A DNA stretch of 64,000 bases from Archangium lipolyticum (lineage in GTDB: Bacteria > Myxococcota > Myxococcia > Myxococcales > Myxococcaceae), in contig NZ_JANKBZ010000004.1 in NCBI RefSeq assembly GCF_024623785.1, positions 554,884 to 618,883 on the forward strand, written 5' to 3'. The position numbers and the translations under genes were made by a program. Under the pieces are notes generated by a model. The model was given only the letters and a program-made list of their open reading frames with translations. It was not told the origin of the DNA and made no database searches. Below, piece by piece: positions 17,280 to 26,979 of the stretch. Position 1 is the stretch's first letter, and each line of letters begins with the position of its first letter.

Positions 17280-18389
17280 ATGCGCGCAGTGCTCCGTTCA
17301 TCGCTCATCTTCTCCCTGACGCTCGTGCTGTCCACCGTCGCCGGAGCGGCCACTCCGGGGGGAAAGCACCAGGGCATCCACGACCGTGCGCCCGACGAGG
17401 CCCGCGTGGAGCGCGTCCTCCAGTCACTGTCTCCTCGTGAGAAGGTGGGGCAGTTGCTCCTCGCCTATCCGCAGGTCGGCAAGGAGAACCCCGTGGAGGT
17501 GGGCGGGGTGCTGTTCGTGGGTGGGACGCTGCGCAAGCTGGAGGCGGCGAAGGAGCGCATCCGCTCGTCGCGCGAGCGCGCCCGCATTCCTCCCTTCTTC
17601 GCGGTGGACATCGAGGGAGGTGGCTTCAACCGCCTCAACCGGCACCCGGCCCTCAAGGAGCTTCCGTCCGCGAGGGACATGGCCACGATGGAGGACGCCA
17701 CGGTCGAGGCGTGGGGCCTGCGCGTCGGCAAGGCGATGCGGGAGGTGGGGCTCAACATGAACCTGGCGCCTGTGTTCGACGTGTCCCCCAAGGGCCACAT
17801 GTTCCGCAACGGGCGCGCGTTCTCCGGAGACCCCGAGGTGGTGAAGCAGAAGGCCACCGCCTTCGCCCGGGGCCTCGCGAAGGCCGGAGTGGTCTCCATC
17901 GGAAAGCACTTCCCGGGCTATGGCGATCTCGACTCCGACTCGGACCACGTGCGGGCCATCGCCGACTGGGAGGTGGAGCGCGTGCGCCAGGAGGCGTCGG
18001 CGTTCCTCGCCGCGGACCGGTTCCTCGGCGGCGTGATGATGTCGAACATCGTCTACGAGAAGCTCGGCCAGGCGCCCGCCATCCTCGAGCCCTCGCTCGT
18101 CGCCATGGCCCACGAGGGCGGGTGGATCTCCGTCACCGACGACGTGGCCATCCGCGCGCTCGCCGAGCACCTCGGCACCGAGCGCGACGAGGTGGTGCGG
18201 CGCGCCTTCCTCGCGGGCAATGATCTCATCCTCACCACCGAGCCACCGGACTGGTCGGGCGGCCTGGACTACTTCGGCATCCTGACGAAGCTGGCCGCGT
18301 CGGACCCGAAGATGGCCGAGCAGCTGGACGCCGCCGTGCGCCGGGTGCTGCGCCTCAAGGACCGGATGGGCCTGCTGGAAGGGATGTAG
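17280..18389 (+). CDS. Glycoside hydrolase family 3 (beta-N-acetylhexosaminidase-like)
   Basis: ATG 17280 starts a signal peptide ending VAGA, and the product is 369 residues. It has the GH3 NagZ core: VGQLLLAYPQ, FAVDIEGGGFNRL, LNMNLAPVFDVSP and GKHFPGYGDLDSDSDHV, then VMMSNIVYE and a C-terminal SVTDDVAIRAL. In NagZ the KHFPGHG segment holds a catalytic Asp/His loop, and VTDD supplies the nucleophile Asp. Here the motif reads GYG, not GHG. The signal peptide suggests a periplasmic or secreted role in peptidoglycan or glycan turnover, not the usual cytoplasmic recycling by NagZ. Confidence 0.82.
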   Translation: MRAVLRSSLIFSLTLVLSTVAGAATPGGKHQGIHDRAPDEARVERVLQSLSPREKVGQLLLAYPQVGKENPVEVGGVLFVGGTLRKLEAAKERIRSSRERARIPPFFAVDIEGGGFNRLNRHPALKELPSARDMATMEDATVEAWGLRVGKAMREVGLNMNLAPVFDVSPKGHMFRNGRAFSGDPEVVKQKATAFARGLAKAGVVSIGKHFPGYGDLDSDSDHVRAIADWEVERVRQEASAFLAADRFLGGVMMSNIVYEKLGQAPAILEPSLVAMAHEGGWISVTDDVAIRALAEHLGTERDEVVRRAFLAGNDLILTTEPPDWSGGLDYFGILTKLAASDPKMAEQLDAAVRRVLRLKDRMGLLEGM

Positions 18390-18515
18390 AGCGGGGGCTC
18401 GGAAAAGTGAGACGGCCCCCGGGAGCACCACGAAAAACCATGGGCTGAGCCCTCCCTCTGCCCTGCCGGCACGTCCGAGACCCGAGCGGAACGCTTCCTG
18501 CTTGGGGTCCGGCGC

Positions 18516-19856
18516 ATGAACGAGAAACATCCTTTCTATGTCCTCGCCGCGTGCACGGCCCTGGTGCTCCTGACCGGGGGCACCGCGTGCTCCGGCGGGC
18601 ACGGTGAGCCCGAGCCGGAGCCAGGAGAGGTCCGCCCCATCGTCCTGGGAGCACCCCAGGCCAGCACGCGCGCGTGTGGCGCGGTGAGCACGGACTCCGG
18701 CACCCTCTTCGTCGTGGGGACCACCAACGGCGCACTGGAAGACGGCGGGCCTCGGGGCAGCGTCGATACCTTCGTGGCGCGGGTCGAGCCCGACGGACGG
18801 CTCGCATGGGTGAAGCAGCTCGGTGGGCCCGGTGTTCCGTTCGGGTTGGTCGTCCGCTCCTGCGCGGTGGCGCTCTCGCCGGCGGGAGATGTCCTCGTGA
18901 CGGGCACGGTGAACGGGCGGCCGTCCTTCCAGGGGCGGACCCTGCCCGCCACCTTCACGGCCTTCGCGGCGGCACTCACCTCCGATGACGGAAGGCAGCG
19001 CTGGCTCCGCCTGCTGGGAGACCCGAGCGGCCCCACCGAGGCGATGGGACTCGGGTTCACGCCCCAGGGGGAGCTCGTGGTCTCGGGCTACACGCGGACC
19101 ACCTCGCTGGAGGGAGCGGCCTCGCTCGGCGAGGGTGACCTCTTCCTGGCGTGGCTCTCGGCGGAGGGAGAGCTGAGACAGGTGCGCCGGTACGGAGGGC
19201 CCGAGGAGGAATACCCGAGCGCTTTCGCGGTGGGACCCTCCGCGCTGTTCGTCGCCCGGAAGGCGGTGTCCAGCGCCGTCGGAAAGGGCATCGGGTTGGA
19301 GCTCATGCGGGTGGGATTCGATGGCACGGTGCAACGGCACCTGACACTGCCCGACCCGGTGCGATGGGACATCCCCTCTCTCTCACCCGTGGGAGATGGA
19401 GTGTGCGCCGCCTTCCAGATCCTGACCCAGTCCGCGGAGGCGGGGGCGGGCTCGGATTACGGCCTCTCCTGCTTCGATCCGGAGCTCGTCGAGCGGCATG
19501 CCACGCGCGGCCACCAGCCGGGAGTGAGCACCCGGCCGCAAGTGCTCCAATGCGAGCCCACCGGAGCCTGCGTGCTGGCGGGAATGACGTCGGGTCCGCT
19601 GGACGGAGAGCCCGCCACGGACGCGAACCAGGCCTTCGCCGTGCGCTTTGGCCCCCAGGGAGGGAGAGTGTGGACGCGGCTCTTCGGCAGCGCCGACTCC
19701 GAGACCTTTACGAAGCTGACCGCGCTCGCGAAGGCGCCCGGACAGGGCCTGTGGGGCGTTGGCGAGAGCACGGGAACGCTCTTCGGAAGCCGAGTGGGAG
19801 CCGGGGATTCCTTCATCGTCCGCATCGAAGCGGATGGGAAGATCCCCGCGCCGTGA
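18516..19856 (+). CDS. SBBP-type beta-propeller protein, probable lipoprotein
   Basis: The 446-residue product has an N-terminal hydrophobic signal (YVLAACTALVLLTGG) and an imperfect lipobox GTAC. The mature part consists of repeats such as DTFVARVEPDGRLAWVKQLG, FAAALTSDDGRQRWLRLLG and LFLAWLSAEGELRQVRRYGG, which is the Ser/Gly-rich SBBP-type propeller pattern of myxobacterial cell-surface proteins, ending with FIVRIEADG. Function is unknown, but such proteins are generally exported and may be exposed. The repeats include the recurring D-x-F-[IVL]-[AV]-R pattern. It precedes the second toxin/immunity pair by about 100 bases. Confidence 0.65.
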   Translation: MNEKHPFYVLAACTALVLLTGGTACSGGHGEPEPEPGEVRPIVLGAPQASTRACGAVSTDSGTLFVVGTTNGALEDGGPRGSVDTFVARVEPDGRLAWVKQLGGPGVPFGLVVRSCAVALSPAGDVLVTGTVNGRPSFQGRTLPATFTAFAAALTSDDGRQRWLRLLGDPSGPTEAMGLGFTPQGELVVSGYTRTTSLEGAASLGEGDLFLAWLSAEGELRQVRRYGGPEEEYPSAFAVGPSALFVARKAVSSAVGKGIGLELMRVGFDGTVQRHLTLPDPVRWDIPSLSPVGDGVCAAFQILTQSAEAGAGSDYGLSCFDPELVERHATRGHQPGVSTRPQVLQCEPTGACVLAGMTSGPLDGEPATDANQAFAVRFGPQGGRVWTRLFGSADSETFTKLTALAKAPGQGLWGVGESTGTLFGSRVGAGDSFIVRIEADGKIPAP

Positions 19857-19952
19857 GCGCTGCTCCATCCGCTCCACGGGAGACGCATTCCGGCCATCAG
19901 CACCGGGAGGGTCGTGGTTGGAGTGCCAGGACTGATGCCCCAGGATGCCGAC

Positions 19953-20774
19953 ATGCTCTTGCCTCATCGAAACACGGGCAGACGGCTCGTGCGTCTGCTG
20001 CTGGCCAGTGTCCTGCTCGGCGCCTGCGCTACCGGCCACGAGCGCTTCGGCCCTCCCCCACCTCGCGGGGAGTTGCGCCTCGACACGGAGTCCGTCGCCC
20101 GCCTGCGCCACGCGAGCGTCCTGGGCACCACCGGCTCCTCCTCGGCCACGCTGACCGGGGCGTCCACGCTCGCCCGGGTCGCGCCCCTCCTCCTCGTCGT
20201 GCTCCGAAACGATGGGAAGGCGAATGAGTTGGACCAACGCCTCAAGGAGTGCGCCATGCAGGCCGAGCGTCAGGTCAACTCCCCGCTCTTCGGCAACCGC
20301 GAGCCCACCCGGGAGGAGTGTGGCGAGGAACTGGACGTGGACGGCTGCGGTGAGCCCATCACCCGGGCCATGCTCCTGGGCAGGCAGAAGCACGACATCG
20401 CCCTCGCCTGCGCTCGCGAGGTTCTCAAGCAGCTCTGGCCCACCCCCTTCAGCATCGAACAACGGTACCGGTTCTATCCGCGAAACCGGATTGTCGAGGC
20501 CATCAGCCACGCGGAGGAACAGCAGCTCATCAAACGGGGATGCACCGACAAGCTACGAAACACCATCAAGCCGGACATCGTTCTCCACGCCGACTACAAT
20601 CTCCTTCAGGCCTTGCTCATCATCGACCTCAAGTTCCCTTGCCCTCCCTCCAACACTCCGAGATGGAGGGAGTATGACAGGGCAAGTCCCTATGCAGGCT
20701 CGAACCAGGGCAAGGTCTACAAGGATGCATTGGGCGGCGAGGCCCTGCGCCTCACGCCACGAGGGATCTTCTGA
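19953..20774 (+). CDS. Lipoprotein toxin candidate with PD-(D/E)xK-like C-terminus
   Basis: ATG 19953 follows AGGA with 7 bases between, and starts a signal peptide with the lipobox LLGAC, so the start upstream at 19914 was not used. The 273-residue product ends with IKPDIVLHADYN and ALLIIDLKFPCP, then GSNQGKVYKDALGG. PD...DLK is the PD-(D/E)xK nuclease arrangement, so a DNA- or RNA-cutting toxin is likely. Its stop codon overlaps the DUF3396-type gene that follows. That layout is the same as in SitA/SitI loci, whose toxins use the lipid anchor for outer-membrane exchange. Activity and target are inferred. Confidence 0.68.
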   Translation: MLLPHRNTGRRLVRLLLASVLLGACATGHERFGPPPPRGELRLDTESVARLRHASVLGTTGSSSATLTGASTLARVAPLLLVVLRNDGKANELDQRLKECAMQAERQVNSPLFGNREPTREECGEELDVDGCGEPITRAMLLGRQKHDIALACAREVLKQLWPTPFSIEQRYRFYPRNRIVEAISHAEEQQLIKRGCTDKLRNTIKPDIVLHADYNLLQALLIIDLKFPCPPSNTPRWREYDRASPYAGSNQGKVYKDALGGEALRLTPRGIF

Positions 20775-21715
20775 TGAAGGAGAGCCTCCCCACCCTTCGA
20801 GTGCGGACAGAGTACGGCGACCTGCTGGCTCGCGACGGCATCGTCATCTGCTTCTTCATGCACCGCTCTCATGGAGAGGTGATTCACGCCGTGTGGCAGG
20901 CCCTACAAACGTACCGCCGAGCCATCCCGCTCCAGGCATTGAGCTGGTACGTGGACCTCAACGGGGACCCTCAGCCTCTCGATGACAAAGGTTGGGAGCA
21001 CGTCCGCGAGAAGATGCTCGACCGGGAGTGGCCCATCCCCTGCTCGGTCACTCTGGAGGAGCACTGCGACGCGGCGGGCGGATACAACTTCGAGTACGAG
21101 GGACGGTGGCTCGACGAGCCCCGGTACATGTACGACGAGGATCCCACCTGCGCCGTGACATTCACCCTGCCCACTGAGTTCCTGGTGGAACACGGCCCTG
21201 GCCGCGTTCGCGCCCTGGCTCTCGAGCTCGCTCGCGCGCTGCCCTTCAACTTCGGCTATGCCAGCCTCGCCCTCGTCTCCCCTGGTGGACATTGGTACGC
21301 GGCTCGCCGCACGGTCCTCGAACTGCGAGACCGCTATCCAGGCATGGATGTCTACAAACTCGGGGAGACCAGTCAGCACATTGGCACCCGAGCCCGGGGC
21401 GCCTACTGGCTCACCTTCCTCGGTCTACCCCTGCTCGGCCGGCTCGGCGGACTCGAAGTCCTGCGACGGCGGCTCCCCTTTCCGGACGTCTCCATGCTGA
21501 CCTTGCCGCCCCTCGAAGGCGAGCGCGTGCTGATCTCCCTTGGCGAGTGGCCCGAGGCCATCGACACCGAGAAGCAGGAGCGCCCCTCCCCCCAACTCCT
21601 CGCCCTCGCCCAACTGCTCGAGCCATTCCTCCACGAGGAGCGATCGAACTGGTTCTCCTTCCTCGAACACGACCCGGAGGACATGCGCCGTTGGATCCAT
21701 CGTTTCTGTCCCTGA
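20774..21715 (+). CDS. DUF3396-type immunity protein
   Basis: ATG 20774 shares its A with the preceding stop codon (TGATG), so translation is coupled. The 313-residue product resembles the DUF3396 family, described as type VI immunity-type proteins: VICFFMHRSH near the start, FTLPTEFLVEHG, WLTFLGLPLLGRLGG and ISLGEWPE. There is no signal peptide, so it acts in the cytoplasm, where a nuclease toxin would be harmful. It is the likely partner of the lipoprotein toxin before it. Direct binding has not been shown for this pair. Confidence 0.72.
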   Translation: MKESLPTLRVRTEYGDLLARDGIVICFFMHRSHGEVIHAVWQALQTYRRAIPLQALSWYVDLNGDPQPLDDKGWEHVREKMLDREWPIPCSVTLEEHCDAAGGYNFEYEGRWLDEPRYMYDEDPTCAVTFTLPTEFLVEHGPGRVRALALELARALPFNFGYASLALVSPGGHWYAARRTVLELRDRYPGMDVYKLGETSQHIGTRARGAYWLTFLGLPLLGRLGGLEVLRRRLPFPDVSMLTLPPLEGERVLISLGEWPEAIDTEKQERPSPQLLALAQLLEPFLHEERSNWFSFLEHDPEDMRRWIHRFCP

Positions 21716-21730
21716 GCGGAAGGTCCCGGC

Positions 21731-23359
<1,629 letters not shown>

Positions 23360-23455
23360 GGGTGACTCTTTCATTTTGGAAGAAGGGTCGTTCATATCGA
23401 ACGGTGCGCGCGTCCCCCTAACATCCAAGCCCACGGATTCACTACGGTCGAGCGC

Positions 23456-23471
23456 TGGCGCGTGGTTTGCT
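23456..23471 (+). promoter_or_regulatory. Sigma-54 (-24/-12) promoter of the STAS-like gene
   Basis: TGGCGC-N5-TTGCT matches the sigma-54 consensus TGGCAC-N5-TTGCW with one mismatch. The conserved GG and GC lie at the correct spacing, about 75-90 bases before GTG 23546. Its presence next to a divergent sigma-54 activator gene supports function. Confidence 0.78.
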
Positions 23472-23545
23472 CTGTTCGAGAGCCAACCCGGGGCGGCCAC
23501 GAGGGACGCGCGAGCCACCGCTCCCCGGGAGACCAGGAGGACGGG

Positions 23546-23992
23546 GTGTCGTTCAAACGAGAGACGCTGGAGGACGGCTCGGTGCGGGTGTCGAGCGAGC
23601 GGTGCAGTTTCACCTACCAGCGACCGCGCCCGGGTGTGGTGTTCATCCGCATCGTGGGGACCGACAGGGGCGAGTTCGGCACCGCGCCCATGGACGAGCT
23701 GCGCGAGGACATCAGTCGCTACGCCCCCATCGAGCTGTTCTTCGAGATGGATGAAGTCACCGGAGCCAACCTGCCCGTGCAGGAGGCCTGGACCGAGTGG
23801 TTCAGCTCCAACCGACCGGCGCTCAAGAGCGTGAGCATCCTCACGCACAGCAAATACATGCACTTCACCGCCGAGGTGGTGAAGTTCTTCTCCCGCACCG
23901 GCGAGCTCATCCGCGTCTACCTCGACCCGGCGCCCTTCGAGGAGGCCCTGCTGCGCGCCGCGCCCGACGCCTCCCGCTTCATCCGGAAGTAG
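23546..23992 (+). CDS. STAS/SpoIIAA-like protein of unknown function
   Basis: GTG 23546 has AGGAGG 6 bases upstream, giving 148 residues with no signal peptide. The pattern of alternating beta strands and helices ([47 protein letters not shown]) resembles STAS or SpoIIAA-like domains, which are phosphorylation- or ligand-dependent protein-binding modules. The conserved phospho-Ser site is not evident, so the assignment is weak. The sigma-54 promoter upstream and the divergent V4R activator suggest that it is the regulated target of that activator. Confidence 0.6.
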   Translation: MSFKRETLEDGSVRVSSERCSFTYQRPRPGVVFIRIVGTDRGEFGTAPMDELREDISRYAPIELFFEMDEVTGANLPVQEAWTEWFSSNRPALKSVSILTHSKYMHFTAEVVKFFSRTGELIRVYLDPAPFEEALLRAAPDASRFIRK

Positions 23993-24002
23993 CCGCCAGG
24001 GC

Positions 24003-24506
24003 TCAGCGCTTCTCGAGCTCCTCGGGGTGGAAGACGCGCGAGGCCACGCGGTCCAGCACCTCGTCGCCCCAGACGAGGCTCGCCTTGGCCAGCCGCTTCA
24101 TGTCCTTGGAGAAGGCGTTGCCCTGGGGCATCTGCGTGTAGACGCGGCTGAGGTAGAGGCCGCGGTTCTCCCGCTCGTAGTCCACGGTGCCACCGCCCGT
24201 GTCGGTGCCCTCGCGGGCCTCGGCCTGGAAGCCCTCCAGGACACCCGGCTTGGGAGGCTCGTGGAAGCGGTAGACGAGCGCGCTGCACTCCAGCGAGTGC
24301 GTCTCCTCGTGGTACTCGAAGTACACCTGGGCCCCGCCGATGGCGATGCCACCGAAGCCCTGCTCGTTGAGGCCCGGGCTCAGTACGGCCCCCTCGGAGC
24401 GCACGTACCAGGCCACCAGCTCGCGCGCCGACTCGCGCGTGAGGGCCACACCACTGGGGGGCGGCGGCGCCACGAGGCCCACCGCCGAGAGAATCCATTG
24501 CAGCAT
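24003..24506 (-). CDS. Hypothetical protein, CesT-like secretion-chaperone fold possible
   Basis: The 167-residue product has a short hydrophobic N-terminus ([12 protein letters not shown]) and the stretches [45 protein letters not shown] and [11 protein letters not shown]. The GG-turn followed by alternating strands resembles Tir/CesT-type chaperone folds, but no motif proves it. The gene is on the opposite strand to the STAS-like gene, and only 10 bases separate their ends. It is a single cistron. I do not assign a function. Confidence 0.5.
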   Translation of the reverse strand: MLQWILSAVGLVAPPPPSGVALTRESARELVAWYVRSEGAVLSPGLNEQGFGGIAIGGAQVYFEYHEETHSLECSALVYRFHEPPKPGVLEGFQAEAREGTDTGGGTVDYERENRGLYLSRVYTQMPQGNAFSKDMKRLAKASLVWGDEVLDRVASRVFHPEELEKR

Positions 24507-24645
24507 CGCGAAGCTCTCCGTCAGTCGAACCTACCCTGGCACGACTGCTCGAAGGAATTGTCGCGAGGAGGGGCGCGAAAGTTGCCTCCCCATCCTCGCC
24601 TCCTACCGTGCGAATCCATGCACGGAGGGTGCGGACCCCGGGCCG

Positions 24646-24969
24646 TCAGTAGCAGTAGGTGCAGTAGAAGAAGCCGGAGTGGATGACGTTGTTGTTCTGC
24701 TCGCCCCAGCAGCTCACGGTGCAGTCATCGTTCGTCTCGCAGGCACCCACCTGCCCATCGACCTGGATGGGAAACGACTCCCAATAAGAGCTGTACCGGG
24801 GGCGGTAGAGCGTCGTGCAGGCCTGGGCCGACACCTGGCCGGACTGCTCGGTGGCGGGAGTGGAGGTGATCGTGGACGTGGGCTCGTCCGCGACCGTCTC
24901 GGTACCGGCACCACAGGCAAGCAGGAAGCTGGCGGCCAGGGGAACGACGATGCTCGAAGCGATCTTCAT
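24646..24969 (-). CDS. Small cysteine-rich lipoprotein
   Basis: ATG 24969, chosen over the ATG 8 codons upstream, follows GGAAGGAG and starts a lipoprotein signal with the lipobox FLLAC. The mature part of about 85 residues is Thr/Ser-rich at first and then holds six cysteines: QACTTLY, GACETNDDC, VSCWGEQ, FYCTYCY. Spacing suggests three disulfides in the periplasm or at the surface. I do not recognise the family. It could be a small cell-surface or developmental lipoprotein, and it is a single gene between divergent and convergent neighbours. Confidence 0.6.
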   Translation of the reverse strand: MKIASSIVVPLAASFLLACGAGTETVADEPTSTITSTPATEQSGQVSAQACTTLYRPRYSSYWESFPIQVDGQVGACETNDDCTVSCWGEQNNNVIHSGFFYCTYCY

Positions 24970-25062
24970 GGGGGGCTCCTTCCGCGTCATCACGCGTTGG
25001 GTGGGGACACGAAGTATGCACCGCGAGCACTCCGGGTGAAAACACCACGAGGGTCTCGAGAC

Positions 25063-25989
25063 CTATGACGCACGGCGGTGCGCCAGGAATTCGCGGGCCA
25101 TGAAGTCTCGGAACGCACGGACCCTGGCGGGAACCAACGGGGCGGCTGGATGCAGCAGGAACAAGGAGAACCGGGGCGGGCTGTCCTGTTCGGGCAGCAG
25201 CCGTATCAATCGCCCCTCCGCGAGCTCCGGTTCGACCAGGGCCATGGGCAGGATGGCGATTCCGGCTCCCGCCAACGCCAGGGTGCGGAGGAACGCACCA
25301 TCCTGGGCCACGACCCCCGGCACCAGGCGGACACTGCTCGGACCGCCATCCCGGCGCATCACCAGGACGCGATGCGTCGAGAGCTCCGCCAGGCGGCGTG
25401 GGTGACCTTCCCGTTCGAGGTAGGCCGGTGAGGCGACGAAGCCCACCTCCACGTCGAGGAGCCGGAGCGCCACCAGGGAGGAGTCCCGGAGGGACGAGGC
25501 CACGCGAAGCGCGACGTCCAGCTGGTGCGCGTCGAAGTCGAGCTCCCGGTCGGTCAGGAGCAGCTCCAGCGAGATGTCCCGGTGGGCCTCACAGAACCGC
25601 GCGAGCACCGGAGCGAGCACCGTATTGGCGAAGTCCGGCGGAGCGGTGACGCGAAGCCGCCCGCGAGGGTGCCCCTGTGCTTCCTTGAGCGCATCCGTTG
25701 CCTCCTCGAGCAGCTCGAGCGCCCGCCCGACGCGCTGCCGGTACAAAACGCCGTCCTCCGTGGGCCGCACGAGCCGGGGACTGCGACGGACGAGGGAGAC
25801 ACCCAGGGCCGACTCCAGACGCGAGAGTCTCCGGCTCACCGAGCCCTTGGTCTCACCCAACTGCTTCGCCGCGGCGGTGAGCGAGCCATGGTCCACGACC
25901 AGACAGAAGGCACGAAGGTCCCGCAGGTCGTCCGGAGCCGTTGCCGGAATGGAAACCCCGGGTTTCGTTTTCGATGTCTTGTTGCCCAT
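25063..25989 (-). CDS. LysR-type transcriptional regulator
   Basis: The 308-residue product starts at ATG 25989. It has an N-terminal winged helix-turn-helix at about residues 20-80 (LRAFCLVVDHGSLTAAAKQLG, then VSRRLSRLESALGVSLVRR) and a LysR substrate-binding domain thereafter (RGRLRVTAPPDFANTVLAPV, GHPRRLAELSTHRVL). It is 41 bases from the divergent dioxygenase gene, the usual arrangement for a LysR regulator and its target, so it may control the dioxygenase. The effector is unknown. A later helix-turn-helix (IAILPMALVEPELAEG) belongs to the effector domain, as in aromatic-responsive types. Confidence 0.85.
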   Translation of the reverse strand: MGNKTSKTKPGVSIPATAPDDLRDLRAFCLVVDHGSLTAAAKQLGETKGSVSRRLSRLESALGVSLVRRSPRLVRPTEDGVLYRQRVGRALELLEEATDALKEAQGHPRGRLRVTAPPDFANTVLAPVLARFCEAHRDISLELLLTDRELDFDAHQLDVALRVASSLRDSSLVALRLLDVEVGFVASPAYLEREGHPRRLAELSTHRVLVMRRDGGPSSVRLVPGVVAQDGAFLRTLALAGAGIAILPMALVEPELAEGRLIRLLPEQDSPPRFSLFLLHPAAPLVPARVRAFRDFMAREFLAHRRAS

Positions 25990-26030
25990 TCGGCGACAGG
26001 GTACCTGACCGTCCAGGAGACCCCTCACGC

Positions 26031-26924
26031 ATGAGCACGACGACGAAGAACATGACGCGCCGGGAGATTCTCGGCGGACTCGGGTTGACGTTGGCGGCGG
26101 TCCCCCTCAGCCAGCTCCTGGCCTGCGGTGGCGAGGGCCCGGCGACGAGCGGCTGGGCGACCGGCGGCACCGCCGCGATGACCGGCGCCAGCAGCTACCC
26201 CAACCCGTTCACCGCCTCTCCGGGCACGGTGTGCAAGCTGACGTGCGAGCAGATCCTCGGCCCCTGCTACGGGAACACGGAGGTCCGCAAGGACATCAGC
26301 GAGGGCCATGCGGGACTGCCCGTGCGCCTCGCGTTCCGCGTGTTGAACGAGGCCTGCGAGCCCATCCCGGGTGCGACCGTCGACATCTGGCATGCCGGGC
26401 CGGCAGGGGTCTACTCGGGAGAGGACCAGCACCCGTTCTGCAATCCCGACAACCAGGAGGCCCGCGCCGCGCGGTGGTTCCGCGGTGTGCAGACGACGGA
26501 TGCCGACGGCCGGGTGGATTTCGATACCTGCTTCCCTGGCTGGTACGCGGGCCGGGCCATCCACATCCACTTCACCATCAAGATCGCCGGCACCGAGTCC
26601 GTGACGTCCCAGCTCTACTTCGAGGACTCGCTCAACGACGACATCATCGGCACCCAGCCGCTCTACAACACGCGGGGCCAGCGTGACACGCGCAACACGG
26701 CCGATACGGTCGTGGCGCAAGAGAAGATGGGCGATTTCATCCTCCAGACCCAGAAGATGCCGGATGGCGCGCTGCTCGCCTGGAAGACCCTCATCGTCCG
26801 CTCCTCGGCCAGCACCCCCTCGTGCGAGGCGCACAGCCAGCAGATGAAGGATCTGATGAACTCCGGCATCGACCCCAACGACGCGAGCACCTTCCCGCCG
26901 GATATCCTCACGCCGAAACCCTGA
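26031..26924 (+). CDS. Tat-exported intradiol ring-cleavage dioxygenase
   Basis: The 297-residue product starts with a twin-arginine signal (NMTRREILGGLGLTLAAVP) and Cys in LLACGG, so it is exported and may be lipidated. The catalytic core has the intradiol dioxygenase motifs: TVDIWHAGPAGVYSG with the first Tyr ligand, RGVQTTDADGRVDF, then PGWYAGRAIHIHF with the second Tyr and two His ligands to Fe(III). Family members cleave catechol-type rings. Exported forms are known and may act on extracellular phenolics. The LysR gene diverges 41 bases away. An exact substrate cannot be named. Confidence 0.85.
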   Translation: MSTTTKNMTRREILGGLGLTLAAVPLSQLLACGGEGPATSGWATGGTAAMTGASSYPNPFTASPGTVCKLTCEQILGPCYGNTEVRKDISEGHAGLPVRLAFRVLNEACEPIPGATVDIWHAGPAGVYSGEDQHPFCNPDNQEARAARWFRGVQTTDADGRVDFDTCFPGWYAGRAIHIHFTIKIAGTESVTSQLYFEDSLNDDIIGTQPLYNTRGQRDTRNTADTVVAQEKMGDFILQTQKMPDGALLAWKTLIVRSSASTPSCEAHSQQMKDLMNSGIDPNDASTFPPDILTPKP

Positions 26925-26979
26925 GCGGTGACTCGGGCGGGCCGTTGGACGGGAGTTGGGGCAGACTGTCCCCCGCGCC

